Shown one piece after another: positions 44,956 through 55,656 of a stretch of DNA of 63,401 nucleotides; positions within the stretch are counted from its first letter, which is position 1, and each line of letters opens with the position of its first letter. Both the position numbers and the translations under genes were made by a program. This stretch comes from Nocardia asiatica NBRC 100129 (GTDB taxonomy: Bacteria; Actinomycetota; Actinomycetes; Mycobacteriales; Mycobacteriaceae), in assembly GCF_000308415.1 (NCBI RefSeq), contig NZ_BAFS01000124.1, forward strand, positions 1 to 63,401. Direction: 5' to 3'. The notes under the pieces are model-generated. The model saw nothing but the letters and a program-made list of their open reading frames with translations. It did not search any database and was not told the DNA's origin.

Positions 44956-46143
44956 TCAGCCGCGCGCGATCGCGCGGAACACCTCGATGGTCTCCTGCTC
45001 GTCCTGGGTGGTCCCGTGGTCGCTGAGTTTGACGATGACGGTGCCACTGGGCGGATCGACGTAGACGTACTGGCCGTAGACGCCGACCGCGGTGAGGTCG
45101 GCGCCGTCCCCGCCGGTCGGGTGCCACCATTGCGCGCCATAGGGCCAGTCGCCCACCCGGTGCGGGGCCGGGGTGCGGATGCGCTCGATCCACTGGGGCG
45201 GCACGATCTGCGCGTCGCCCACGCGTCCGCCGTCCAGCACCAACTGCCCGATCTTGGCGAAGTCGCGTGCCGTCGCGTTGAGGCAGCAGAAGGCCTTCTC
45301 CTGGCCGCCCGCGCGATCGAGGTTCCACAGCGCGTCGTCCTGAGCGCCGATCGGAGCCCAGAGGTCGCGTTCCAGCAGATCCCCGAGCGGCAGGCCCTCG
45401 ATTCTCGCCAGCGCCATGCCGAGCAGTTGGGTATCCACGCTGCGGTACTCGCCCGCGCTGCCCGGCGGGAACCGCAGTCCTTGGTGGTCGCGGACGAATC
45501 CGGCGAGGTCCTCGGTGAGGTACATCCGGGCGGTGCCGGTCAGCGGCAGGTACTTGTTGTAGTTCTCCGAGACGTCGACGCCGGAGGCCATGTCCAGCAG
45601 GTCGCGGATGGTGACGGTGTCGTAGGCGCCGCCGGTGGTCAACTCGGGCAGGACGCGCACCAGGCGGTCGTCCTCGGCGAGTTTTCCCGCGGCGACGGCT
45701 CGGCCGATCAGCAGCGACACGATGGATTTCGCCACCGACCACGACGATTGACGGGTCGTCGCCGTGAAGCCGTCGCGGTACCACTCGTGGGTGAGGGCGC
45801 CGCCGCGCAGTACGAGGAACGAATTGGTGCGCGTGGCGTCGAGGAAGTCGGCGATCGAGCGGCGCGATCCGCGCCACGGCACCTGCTCGGGCAGCGGCCG
45901 CGGCGCGATCGGCAGGGTACGGGGGGTGGGCGAGGCGGCCACCGTCCGGCTCTCGAACAGTGCGCCCTGCGCGGAGGGCGGGTCGGTCATCAGCCGCAGC
46001 AGCGTCGGCGGCGACGGTATGCGCAGCACCGGCGTGGTGACGAAAGCCGCGCCGACCAGGGCGGCGACGACAGCGAGCAGGGCGAGGACGGCACGCAGCG
46101 CGGGGCGGACGGTTGGGATGCGCCGGTGCGGCGGTTCGGTCAT
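44956..46143 (-). CDS. Class C beta-lactamase-like serine hydrolase, membrane-anchored
   Basis: 395 residues. N-terminal hydrophobic segment (about 17-40) acts as signal anchor, then a serine-hydrolase domain with SxxK in SSWSVAKSIVS, the YxN-type position replaced by YRS in AGEYRSVDTQ, and a GSGYGQ-like C-terminal turn near VGVYGQYVYVDP. Family members include esterases and D-amino-acid peptidases; a true antibiotic hydrolase role is not supported. The MTEPPHRR start at 46143 is the best ATG. Divergent from the amino-acid permease gene. Confidence 0.85.
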   Translation of the reverse strand: MTEPPHRRIPTVRPALRAVLALLAVVAALVGAAFVTTPVLRIPSPPTLLRLMTDPPSAQGALFESRTVAASPTPRTLPIAPRPLPEQVPWRGSRRSIADFLDATRTNSFLVLRGGALTHEWYRDGFTATTRQSSWSVAKSIVSLLIGRAVAAGKLAEDDRLVRVLPELTTGGAYDTVTIRDLLDMASGVDVSENYNKYLPLTGTARMYLTEDLAGFVRDHQGLRFPPGSAGEYRSVDTQLLGMALARIEGLPLGDLLERDLWAPIGAQDDALWNLDRAGGQEKAFCCLNATARDFAKIGQLVLDGGRVGDAQIVPPQWIERIRTPAPHRVGDWPYGAQWWHPTGGDGADLTAVGVYGQYVYVDPPSGTVIVKLSDHGTTQDEQETIEVFRAIARG

Positions 46144-46359
46144 GACGGGAGCCGATCGGTAGGGGACCCGATGATGGCATGTCCGGCACCGGTCCGGTAG
46201 AGCCGGAGGGCTTCGGCGGTCGGCCCCGAGACGCCGCGCACGGGCGGGGCGGTAGCGTGACGACTCGATCGAGGCCGGCCGTGCGATGATCCGACGTCGT
46301 GTGCCCGGCGCACCGGCCGGCGACCGGCGTCGCCGCCCATCGAGGGGAAGGACCGCAGT

Positions 46360-47796
46360 ATGACAGCCTCCGACCGTCACGTTCCGGACGCCGGACCGTC
46401 GGCACCGGCGGACAGCGGCGACTCGGAAGGCTATGCCCGCAGCCTGAGCCCGCGCACCATCCAGATGATCGCCATCGGCGGCGCGATCGGCACCGGCCTG
46501 TTCTACGGCGCGGGCGGCGCGATCGAGCAAGCGGGCCCCGGCCTCATCCTGGCCTACCTGGCGGCGGGCCTGGCCATCTTCGTGATCATGCGGGCGCTCG
46601 GCGAACTGCTGACCTACCGGCCGATCTCGGGTAGTTTCGCCGAGTACGCGCACGAATTCCTCGGCCGCTTCGCCGGTTTCGTGACCGGCTGGTCGTACTG
46701 GGCGGTGTGGGTGACCACCTGCATGGCCGAGATCACCGTGGCGGGCAAGTACGTGCAGTACTGGTTCGACATCCCGCCGTGGATCACCGCGCTGGTCGTG
46801 CTGGCGGTGATGTTCGGCGCCAACCTGATCTCGGTGCGGTTGTTCGGCGAGGGTGAGTTCTGGTTCTCCGCCATCAAGGTGACCGCGATCATCGGCATGA
46901 TCCTGCTCGGCATCGGCGTGCTGCTGATCGGCTTCGGCAACGCCCCGAATCCCACCGTCACCAACCTGTGGGCCGACGGGGGCGTGTTCCCCAACGGCCT
47001 CGGTCAATCGCTGCTCGTGCTGCAGATCGTGCTGTTCGCCTACGTGGGCGTGGAATTGGTCGGCGTCACCGCCGGGGAGGCGCGTGAGCCGCGCAAGACC
47101 CTGCGCAAGGCGATCAACACGCTGCCGTTCCGGATCGGCCTGTTCTACGTCGGCGCGCTCGTGGTGATCATGTCGGTGTCCAGTTGGCGCGACTTCCACG
47201 CGGGCAAGAGCCCGTTCGTGGAGGTCTTCCAGCAGATCGGCATCCCCGGCGCGGCGGGCATCGTGAACTTCGTGCTGCTCACCGCGGCGCTGTCGTCGTG
47301 CAATTCCGGTATCTACTCCACCGGCCGGATGCTGCGCACCCTGTCGCTGCGCGGCGAAGCGCCCGCCCGGCTGAACCAGCTGAGCGCGAACGCGGTGCCG
47401 TGGGTGGGGATCAGCGCCTCGGCGGCGGCGATGGTGATCGGCGTGGTCGTCAACGTCATCTCCCCGGACAAGGCCTTCGCCTACATCACCTCGGTCTCGA
47501 CCATCGGCATCATCTTCGTCTGGGGCGTCATCCTGGTCTGTCACCTGCTCTACCGCGCCAAGGTCGCCCGCGGCGAGCTCCCCGCCAGCGACTACCGGCT
47601 GCCCGCCGCGCCCTACACCACCGTGCTCGCGCTGGCGTTCCTCGGCCTCGTGGTCGTGCTCCTGCTGTTCACCGACAGCGGGCGCACGGCCGTCGTGGTC
47701 GGCGTGGTGTGGGCGGTCCTGGTGTCGGCCGGGTACCTCACGCTGAACAAACTCGGCAGGCCCGCCGAGACGGCCGAACCCGTGCACACCAGCTGA
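46360..47796 (+). CDS. APC-family amino acid permease (AnsP/GabP type)
   Basis: 478 residues with 12 hydrophobic segments. GGAIGTGLFYGAGGAIEQAGPG is the first-helix signature of the AAT branch, with MRALGELLTYRPISGSFAEYA and GVELVGVTAGEAREPRKTL as further family blocks. This branch contains the asparagine, phenylalanine, proline and GABA permeases; the sequence looks closest to AnsP-like proteins. Imports an amino acid with protons. ATG 46360 is preceded by GAGGGGAAGGA. Followed after seven bases by the converging DUF4345-type gene. Confidence 0.92.
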   Translation: MTASDRHVPDAGPSAPADSGDSEGYARSLSPRTIQMIAIGGAIGTGLFYGAGGAIEQAGPGLILAYLAAGLAIFVIMRALGELLTYRPISGSFAEYAHEFLGRFAGFVTGWSYWAVWVTTCMAEITVAGKYVQYWFDIPPWITALVVLAVMFGANLISVRLFGEGEFWFSAIKVTAIIGMILLGIGVLLIGFGNAPNPTVTNLWADGGVFPNGLGQSLLVLQIVLFAYVGVELVGVTAGEAREPRKTLRKAINTLPFRIGLFYVGALVVIMSVSSWRDFHAGKSPFVEVFQQIGIPGAAGIVNFVLLTAALSSCNSGIYSTGRMLRTLSLRGEAPARLNQLSANAVPWVGISASAAAMVIGVVVNVISPDKAFAYITSVSTIGIIFVWGVILVCHLLYRAKVARGELPASDYRLPAAPYTTVLALAFLGLVVVLLLFTDSGRTAVVVGVVWAVLVSAGYLTLNKLGRPAETAEPVHTS

Positions 47797-47803
47797 CGGG
47801 CGG

Positions 47804-48175
47804 TTACCGCTGGGCGGCGAGGAAGAGCGCGGCCGCGCCGATCGCCTCCACCGCGCCGTAGAACCAGGTGGGGTAGAAGGCTGTCCGCTCGTCGAGCACC
47901 GCGGACACCACCCGGCCGAGGGCCATGCCCGCCAGCGCCGCGCCGATCGCGACCATGATCCCGCCGCGCAGGGAACCGAGGTCGAGGGCGGCCACCGCGA
48001 GCACGACGGCCATCGCCACACCGAAACCGCCGTAGACGGCGCGCACTTCGTATCGGGCGCTCGGTTCCGCGAGTCGGATGCCGAAAGGCCTGATCAGCGC
48101 GACGGGCGACGCGAGCGCGTACGCACCCATGCCGAGAAAGAACACGCCGACTATTGCGCATACGACCTGTGCCAC
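47804..48175 (-). CDS. Small membrane protein, DUF4345 family
   Basis: About 123 residues, GTG start 48175 with GGAGG five bases upstream. Four hydrophobic segments spread over the whole length, with YEVRAVYGGFGVAMAVV in the middle and FYPTWFYGAVEAIGAAALFL at the end, the arrangement of DUF4345 proteins. Function is unknown. A longer upstream reading frame adds unconserved residues and was not used. Converges with the permease gene. Confidence 0.75.
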   Translation of the reverse strand: MAQVVCAIVGVFFLGMGAYALASPVALIRPFGIRLAEPSARYEVRAVYGGFGVAMAVVLAVAALDLGSLRGGIMVAIGAALAGMALGRVVSAVLDERTAFYPTWFYGAVEAIGAAALFLAAQR

Positions 48176-48328
48176 TACGACCTCCGAGATCCGGTTCGGT
48201 TGGAAAGCCAAGCTTGCGCCGGATCCGGTAGCGAACGCTTCCGAAAACCCGCTGCGTCGCGTCGTGTCGTCCGATCGGCAGCCACGTGACCGCGCCACGG
48301 CACTGTGCCGGTGCCGGGCGGGCGAAGG

Positions 48329-49735
48329 TCAGTCGGCCGCCGCCCGCGGGGGCATCATGGCCGCGGCGACGACCATGACGAGGGCCATCGCCGCGATCAC
48401 GACGAAGACCAGGTGTATCGCCGCGGCCAGCGTCTGCGGCGGCGGATGATCGGAGTGACCGACTCGCGCGTTCACGATCGCCCCGAACACCGCGATGCCC
48501 ACCGCGCTGCCGATCGAGCGCGCGAACATGTTGGCGGAGGTGACCACGCCCCGCTCGCTCCATTCGGCGCTGGTCTGCGCCGCGATCAGGGTCGGAGTCG
48601 CGACCCAGCCCATGCCGATGCCGATCACGAAACACGACAGGGCGACCTGCCACAGCGCGGAGTCCTGGGTGATCAGCAGGGTGCTCGCGGCGCCGAGCGC
48701 CGCCGAACCGCTACCGAGCAGAGCCGTCGTCCGGAAACCGAAACGAAGGTACAGCTTGCCCGCTTGGGACGCGGCCAGCGGCCAGCCCAGCGTCAGCGCG
48801 CCCACCGTCAGGCCCGCGACCAGCGCGCCGTTGCCGAGCACACCCTGGGTGAAGGTCGGCACGTAGGAGACAGCGCCGACCAGGATCGCGCCGATCAGCA
48901 CCGACACCAGGCTGCTGGCGATCACCACCCGGCGGGTGAACACCCACAGCGGCAGGATGGGATTGCGCGCCCTGCGCTCGACCAGCCCGAACAGCGTGAG
49001 CAGGATCGCGCCGCCGGTGAAGATCCCGATGCTGACGGGCGAGGACCAAGCCCAGGCCTGGCCGCCCTCGAGCAATCCGAGGATCAACGCGCCCGCTCCG
49101 ACCGTCAGCAGTGCCGCGCCCAGGTAGTCCACGCTCTGTCTGCGCCGTGGGGCGCTCTCGGCGAAATTGCGCACGAGCATCCATCCGGCGAGCGCGCAGA
49201 GCGGAAGGTTGATCAGGAAGATCCAGCGCCAGCCGACGTACTCGGCGAACAGGCCGCCCAGCAGCGGACCCGCGACACTCGATATGGCCCACACGCTGGC
49301 CAGATAACCCTGCACCCGAGCGCGCTCCGACAGCGTGTACAGATCTCCCGCGATGGTCATCGTCATCGGCTGGATCGCTCCGGCGCCGATGCCCTGCACC
49401 GCCCGGAAGACGATCAGCCCCAGCATGCTGGTCGCCGCGCCGCACAGCAGCGAACCCAGCGCGAACATCGCGATCCCGAACAGGAGCACGGGTTTGCGGC
49501 CCACGGTATCGGCGAGCTTGCCGTAGATCGGCACCGTCACCGCCTGCGCCAGCAGATAGATGGAGAACAGCCAGGGGAACTGCGCGAAGCCGCCGAGACT
49601 GTGGGTGATGGTGAGCACCGCGGTGGCGATGACCGTCGAATCGAGCGCGACCAGCCCGGTCGCCAGCATCAGCGAGCCGAGCACCGCGCCGCGCTCGGAT
49701 CGCAGCCCGACCGCCGTCGCAGTCCCGGTCGCCAC
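48329..49735 (-). CDS. MFS drug-efflux transporter, DHA2 (14-TM) family
   Basis: 468 residues, GTG start 49735 preceded by GAGAGGGG. The first transmembrane block has ATGLVALDSTVIATAVL, motif A is GKLADTVGRKPVLL, motif C is VQGYLASVWAISSVAGPLLGG, with VGWRWIFLINLPL following; about 14 hydrophobic segments in all. These pump drugs and toxic metabolites out with protons. No regulator lies beside it on the same unit. Confidence 0.92.
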   Translation of the reverse strand: MATGTATAVGLRSERGAVLGSLMLATGLVALDSTVIATAVLTITHSLGGFAQFPWLFSIYLLAQAVTVPIYGKLADTVGRKPVLLFGIAMFALGSLLCGAATSMLGLIVFRAVQGIGAGAIQPMTMTIAGDLYTLSERARVQGYLASVWAISSVAGPLLGGLFAEYVGWRWIFLINLPLCALAGWMLVRNFAESAPRRRQSVDYLGAALLTVGAGALILGLLEGGQAWAWSSPVSIGIFTGGAILLTLFGLVERRARNPILPLWVFTRRVVIASSLVSVLIGAILVGAVSYVPTFTQGVLGNGALVAGLTVGALTLGWPLAASQAGKLYLRFGFRTTALLGSGSAALGAASTLLITQDSALWQVALSCFVIGIGMGWVATPTLIAAQTSAEWSERGVVTSANMFARSIGSAVGIAVFGAIVNARVGHSDHPPPQTLAAAIHLVFVVIAAMALVMVVAAAMMPPRAAAD

Positions 49736-49834
49736 CGCGGCCCCTCTCGTTCGCTTGCCTAATCACCTCGAACGACGGTATCCGCTCCCCGGCTGTTCCC
49801 GCACGGTGATTCTTCCAGCTCGATCCCAGCGGGA

Positions 49835-49874
49835 GGGGCTGCTCACCCGATACGGCGGTCCGGTGAGCAGCCCC
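49835..49874. terminator. Hairpin terminator after the DUF779 gene
   Basis: A perfect 13-bp stem (49835-49847 with 49862-49874) and 14-nt loop, 37 bases past the DUF779 stop on the minus strand. It separates this cluster from the MFS transporter gene. Confidence 0.75.
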
Positions 49875-49911
49875 GGCGCTGCCGTATCCCCCGCAGTCGC
49901 CGGTGCCCGGG

Positions 49912-50312
49912 TCAGTGCGGCGGATCGGCCCCGGTGCGTGGCGGCTGCGCCTCGAGAACGGCGAGTTCCTCGTCGGTGAGCAGCCGGGAGCGGATGAGGA
50001 AGCGCACTCCTTCGGGTGCTTCCAGGGAGAATCCACTGCCTCGACCGGGCACCACGTCGACGGTGAGGTGGGTGTGGCGCCAGTAGTCGTACTGGTCGGC
50101 GCTCATCCAGAACGGGGTGTCCGCCGCCAGGTGCCCGAGCAGTACGTCCGACGCGCCGACCCGGAACTCTCCGCGCGGATAGCACATGGGTGAGCTGCCG
50201 TCGCAGCAGCCGCCGGACTGGTGGAACATGACCGGGCCATGCTGGGCGATCAGCTGCCGCAGCAGTGTTCGCGCTGCCGCGGTGAGCTCGACACGATGGA
50301 CCGGATCGGTCA

Positions 50313-50313
<1 letters not shown>
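49912..50313 (-). CDS. DUF779-family protein, partner of the aldehyde dehydrogenase
   Basis: 133 residues. The cysteine cluster GGCCDGSSPMC (35-45) is the family hallmark and probably binds a metal. Genes of this family typically sit directly after an ExaC/AldB-type aldehyde dehydrogenase, as here: its ATG overlaps the ALDH stop codon by one base (TGATG). Its biochemical role is unknown; the constant linkage suggests it aids the dehydrogenase or its cofactor. A hairpin follows. Confidence 0.88.
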
Positions 50314-51830
<1,517 letters not shown>

Positions 51831-51960
51831 GGCGGGTAACTCCTCGCTGGTTGCGGACGTGATGCGCACGGCGGGTCGGCCGTGACGCGGGTCACTATGC
51901 CGCGCGAGGGTTGAGGAAACGTTGAGGCGCGCGGCGAGCGCCCGAGGCCCGAGGCGGAAC

Positions 51961-53163
51961 TCAGTCGCGCAGGGCGCCGTGCCGCCGGGCAGCGGCGAGC
52001 GCACGACGAGCGTCGCCCGGCGGGAGCAGACGCAGCGCGTGTTCGTGGATCTCGGCGTCGTGCGGAGCGCGTTCGCCGTAGCGCAGCGCGTGCTCGACGT
52101 TCCCGCTGGTGAGCACCGCGGTGCGCACCCCGACCTCCAGATATTCGCGCCACTGGACGATCCCCGGGGTGTCCGAGTCCGGCAGCAGCGGACCGCGATA
52201 CAGCTCGACCGCCGTGGTGGTGTCGCCCGCTTCGAGCGCGGCGAGCACGTCCACGGCGTCGCAGGACAGCGGGCTCACCAGCTGATAGACCCGGCTGGTG
52301 ATATCGCCGCCGGTGGCGCGGCGCAGGTAAGACATCTCCGATTTGAGCGTGCTCGCGCCGACCGGCCGGTCGCCGTACACCGCGAAGTGCAGGCGTTCAT
52401 GGGTGAATCCCTCGGGCTCGAGCGCCAACAGGGCCAGGATCTCCAGCTGTCTGGGGCGCAAGCGCACGGGGGCGCCGTCGCGGATCAGGCGGCCCGCGCC
52501 GAGACAGGTCAGCCGGACTCCCGGCGTGGCCATGCGGTGGTGCAGCTTGGCCTCGATGGCGGTGACCAAGGTGCGGGCGGTGGACATGGCCAGCGGGTGG
52601 GCGCGATCCCAGGTGGTGGACAGGTCCAGCACGCCGAGCTGACGGCCGCTCGCGGCGCGGATCGGCGCGCAGTAGCAGACCCAGCCGTGCAGGGCGGCGA
52701 CCAGATGTTCGGCCGAGAAGACGGTGTGCGGCCGTGCGGTGCGCAGCGCCAGCGACAGCGCGTTCGTGCCCATGTGCGCCTCGTCCCAGCGACCGCCCGG
52801 CGCGAAGTTCACCTGCTCGGCGCGCCGGCGCATCACCGGACCACCGTGCGACCACAGAATGGTCCCGGTCTCGTCGGTGATCGCCGCGACGTAACCCGCG
52901 CCCTCGGTGATGTCGCGCAACTGGTCGGTCAGCTCGGATACCGGTGTGCGCAAGGGGGATTCGGCCCAGCGGGCGGACACGTCGGCATCGGCGAGCGGCG
53001 CGTGCTCGCGCGCCGGATCGACGGTGCGCAGCGACCGCAGCCACGATTGCGCGACCTCGCTGCGCAGCGTGGAGTCACCCTGCGGCGCTCCGGTGGGTAT
53101 CCACCGGGACCACTCTTGTTCCAGCGCAGCGCGTTGCTGCGAGAGGGAACTGCGCTGTGCCAT
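51961..53163 (-). CDS. GAF-domain regulator with SARP/BTAD-like output domain
   Basis: 400 residues. N-terminal [16 protein letters not shown] and a GAF domain (about 55-210) with [20 protein letters not shown] and the [17 protein letters not shown]coR-type block. The C-terminal half carries a winged-helix segment ([20 protein letters not shown], then [14 protein letters not shown]), and a BTAD-like helical part ([36 protein letters not shown]). No sigma-54 AAA domain is present, unlike AcoR. Start ATG 53163 is likely. It precedes the ALDH/DUF779 genes and probably regulates them. Confidence 0.85.
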   Translation of the reverse strand: MAQRSSLSQQRAALEQEWSRWIPTGAPQGDSTLRSEVAQSWLRSLRTVDPAREHAPLADADVSARWAESPLRTPVSELTDQLRDITEGAGYVAAITDETGTILWSHGGPVMRRRAEQVNFAPGGRWDEAHMGTNALSLALRTARPHTVFSAEHLVAALHGWVCYCAPIRAASGRQLGVLDLSTTWDRAHPLAMSTARTLVTAIEAKLHHRMATPGVRLTCLGAGRLIRDGAPVRLRPRQLEILALLALEPEGFTHERLHFAVYGDRPVGASTLKSEMSYLRRATGGDITSRVYQLVSPLSCDAVDVLAALEAGDTTTAVELYRGPLLPDSDTPGIVQWREYLEVGVRTAVLTSGNVEHALRYGERAPHDAEIHEHALRLLPPGDARRALAAARRHGALRD

Positions 53164-53354
53164 CTCGCGGATCCTGTGTCTTCGCTCCGATCGTCTTCGT
53201 GCCTCCCCATCATGCCCCAGCGCCCGGCCGGGCAGTCCGTTTCGGCCTGCTGTCCACGGGACTGGACGACTTCGGATGGAGCCGACGGTCGGATCGCCGC
53301 GTTCCCCTCGGCCGAGCGCGCACCCAGGGAATCCCGGCGATACGACCGGCGATC

Positions 53355-53386
53355 GGTGTGCGGCCGTCCACGGACGGCCGCACACC
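53355..53386. terminator. Near-perfect hairpin terminator
   Basis: Arms of 15 bp (53355-53369 and 53372-53386) separated by AC form an almost perfect 32-base palindrome, 12 bases past the stop of the minus-strand glycine-zipper gene. In RNA the apex would open to give a larger loop. Confidence 0.75.
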
Positions 53387-53397
53387 GGACCGGCCGG

Positions 53398-53952
53398 CTA
53401 CGGCGTGGAGAAACCGATCAGCGCACCGATGCCCGCCCCGATCGGAATGGTGACCAGTGCACCGACCCCGCCGAGGAAGAAGCCGATCACGGCGCCGATC
53501 CCCGCGCCGATGAGGGCGCCGATGCCCGCGTTGTACTGCTTGCGCGCGAGCGTCTCGTCCTCGGCGACGAACTGGGTGAGACGCTCGGTCGCGGCGGGCG
53601 CGTTCACCGGCGTCACCGTGAGGGTGCGCCCGCCGTCGGTGATCGCGGGCGCCAGCCCGTGCGTCGCGCCGGAGGCCTGGAACGCCAGGGGGAGGGTCGC
53701 GATGACCTGTCCCGCGCCGTCGCGCATTTCGACCGCCCCGGCGTCGGCGGTCAACGCGAAGGTGCCCGCATCGAGGGTGGTGACCACCCCGGTGCCGTCG
53801 GCGGCGGGCGCCGAGGTGAAGCCGAGGCCCTGCTCGACGCCGTGCACGCTGACCTGGGCGGGCGTGGCGGGCTGGGCGTGCGCGACGCCCGCCGCTATTC
53901 CGGTGGCTCCGACCGCGAGTAGGGCGGTGGCGGCGAATCTGTTGACTCTCAT
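53398..53952 (-). CDS. Secreted glycine-zipper protein of unknown function (paralogue of 10898-11596)
   Basis: 184 residues from ATG 53952; an ATG six codons earlier is possible. Sec signal peptide about 1-26 (ends AHAQP), a beta-rich domain with TTLDAGTFAL, LPLAFQ and GRTLTVTP, then a C-terminal AGIGALIGAGIGAVIGFF stretch with GxxxG spacing and a second short copy, IGAGIGALIGF, at the end. The same order and short matching segments occur in the larger gene at 10898-11596, including DAG, PL-F and GRT-T-TP. Probably a Nocardia-type secreted family of membrane-active or oligomeric proteins. Monocistronic, with a strong terminator. Confidence 0.8.
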   Translation of the reverse strand: MRVNRFAATALLAVGATGIAAGVAHAQPATPAQVSVHGVEQGLGFTSAPAADGTGVVTTLDAGTFALTADAGAVEMRDGAGQVIATLPLAFQASGATHGLAPAITDGGRTLTVTPVNAPAATERLTQFVAEDETLARKQYNAGIGALIGAGIGAVIGFFLGGVGALVTIPIGAGIGALIGFSTP

Positions 53953-54534
53953 CGTATTTCCCCACATAGTCGTGTCGGCCACGAGTGCCGACGAATCCCC
54001 AAGATGCCGGTTCTCGGCCCCACCCATTCTGGCCGCAGGGCTTTCGCGAAGCAATCGTTCTGCGAATTTCACGGAAAATCGGTGGCCTGCCCGCGCGTCG
54101 ACCGATGACGAAATATGCTCGGGCAAAGTCTGTTTCGATGCCGACGCACGGCGGTTGCAGTATGTGTGCTGATTCCCTGTACAGCGCTGCGTAATTCGGA
54201 CGCGTGAACAGACAAATACTCCGAAACGCCCGGGCGTGAAATCGAAGAGGGGCGAGTTCGTCGGCTGAGTGCTGTGAAGGTGCTGCGCTTGCCGCGGCTC
54301 GGCGGGGTGAAAGGGTTAGTGGTGTGCCACTGGTGCAGTGTCGCGGCGTGGCAACGCAATTCGCAGCCGCCAGGATGTTGCGGAGCCGCGGTCGATGCGT
54401 CGACTGTCCGTTCGTCTGGCGACCGCCTGATCGGGTGGCAGGTGCTTCCGGTTCCGCGCTCGTGCGCCGTGACATGCGAGCGCCGTGGCGCGGAGCCGGA
54501 GTTCATCTGGCCGACTGTGCCGGAGCGCTCGTCG
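53953..54534. other. Intergenic region without a recognisable gene
   Basis: 582 bases between two divergently related minus-strand genes. Part of it (54030-54260) is less GC-rich than the rest. Reading frames on both strands lack a ribosome site and any family resemblance. It presumably holds the promoter of the glycine-zipper gene near 53960-54060. Confidence 0.6.
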
Positions 54535-54879
54535 TCAGAACGCGCTTCCGGTGCCGGGCCGCAGCCAGACGATGCCCGGCCACATGCCGAACGGGCTGCC
54601 CCAGAAGCCGTACGGATTGCCCCAGAGGCCGCCGCCGTAACCACCCCAGCCGCCGTAACCACCCCAGCCGCCCCAGCCGCCGTATCCGTGGTGGCCCCAC
54701 CCGCCGTGGCGGTGCCAGCCGCCGTGGATCTCCTCGGCCTGACTCGTCCGCGCGACGGTCGGCTCCTGCGCCATCGCGGGCGCCGCCACAGCGGCGACGG
54801 GTGTCAGTGCGAGCGCGGCGACCATCGCCACGCGGACAACGGCTCGCCGGGCGCGGCCGGTCTGGACGTCGTGGATCAT
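54535..54879 (-). CDS. Secreted Gly/Trp/His-rich small protein
   Basis: 114 residues, ATG 54879 preceded by GAGGAAG. A Sec signal peptide (about 1-38, ending AMAQ) is followed by a low-complexity region of GGWGGY, GGWGG and HGGWGHHGY repeats (about 52-85) and a Trp/Pro-rich tail (GFWGSPFGMWPGI). The composition is rich in Gly, Trp, Tyr and His with no cysteine. Such proteins may bind metals, walls or form sticky surface layers. Unlike any enzyme family. The high Gly bias and clean Shine-Dalgarno support a real gene. Confidence 0.75.
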   Translation of the reverse strand: MIHDVQTGRARRAVVRVAMVAALALTPVAAVAAPAMAQEPTVARTSQAEEIHGGWHRHGGWGHHGYGGWGGWGGYGGWGGYGGGLWGNPYGFWGSPFGMWPGIVWLRPGTGSAF

Positions 54880-55054
54880 CGGTACTTCCTCACTTCGGTA
54901 CGTCTTCGTCCGGTCGGTGACCGATTCCGAGGCCATCGACCCAATATCACCACCATGCATCGTACCGTTGAACAACGGCACGTTCAATGTGGTGCGATCG
55001 TCTGAGAAATCGCCCTACCGCCCGCCGCTCGCGGCCGCTCGGTACCGTCGATTC

Positions 55055-55567
55055 ATGGCTACCAGTGCCGATGTGCTGACCGACGCTTACGAGCGGATCA
55101 AAGAAGTGGTGCACGAAGCCGTCGACGGATTGCCGGAGGACGGCCTCGTCCACCGCGTCGATCCGGACGCCAACTCGATCGCGTGGCTGATCTGGCACCT
55201 GACCCGGGTGCAGGACGATCACCTCGCGGAGGCGGCCGGTACCGAGCAGATCTGGACCGAGCAGGGGTGGTACGACCGGTTCGGCCTGCCCATCGACAAG
55301 ACCGCGACCGGGTACGGCGACAGCGCCGCCGACGTGGCGCTGATCCGCGCGCCCGCCGAATTGCTCACCGGCTATTTCGACGCGGTGCACGAGCGGACGC
55401 TGCGCTTGCTCCGGACCCTCCGGGACGGCGATCTGGATCGCGTCGTCGACACCCGGTGGGACCCGCCGGTGACGCTGGGCGTGCGACTGGTCAGCGTGAT
55501 CTCCGACGACCTGCAGCACGCGGGGCAAGCCGCGTTCTTGCGCGGGGTGGTCGAGCGGACGAGATGA
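55055..55567 (+). CDS. DinB/DUF664-family protein (mycothiol-transferase superfamily)
   Basis: 170 residues, four-helix bundle of the DinB type. Metal-binding histidines are likely H48 (IWHLTRVQDDH), H56 and a third in SDDLQHAGQAAFLRG near the end; the spacing is that of DUF664/MDMPI-like thiol transferases. These use mycothiol or bacillithiol to modify electrophiles. ATG 55055. It stands alone upstream of the phosphoesterase gene, 89 bases away on the same strand. Confidence 0.85.
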   Translation: MATSADVLTDAYERIKEVVHEAVDGLPEDGLVHRVDPDANSIAWLIWHLTRVQDDHLAEAAGTEQIWTEQGWYDRFGLPIDKTATGYGDSAADVALIRAPAELLTGYFDAVHERTLRLLRTLRDGDLDRVVDTRWDPPVTLGVRLVSVISDDLQHAGQAAFLRGVVERTR

Positions 55568-55656
55568 CCGGCACCGAGAAGCCGAAGCGTGGGCCGGGTC
55601 CACGTCGTGACGTAAGTTGATGCGGCGTATCCGAAAAATTCACAGAGAGTGCCGCC

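Noticed and set aside
44956..46143. Beta-lactam resistance gene
   Set aside because: The SxxK motif is present but the remaining motifs are those of general serine hydrolases; resistance cannot be claimed.
44956..48021. A 1021-codon minus-strand reading frame
   Set aside because: Only the last 395 codons match a family; the upstream part is antisense to the amino-acid permease.
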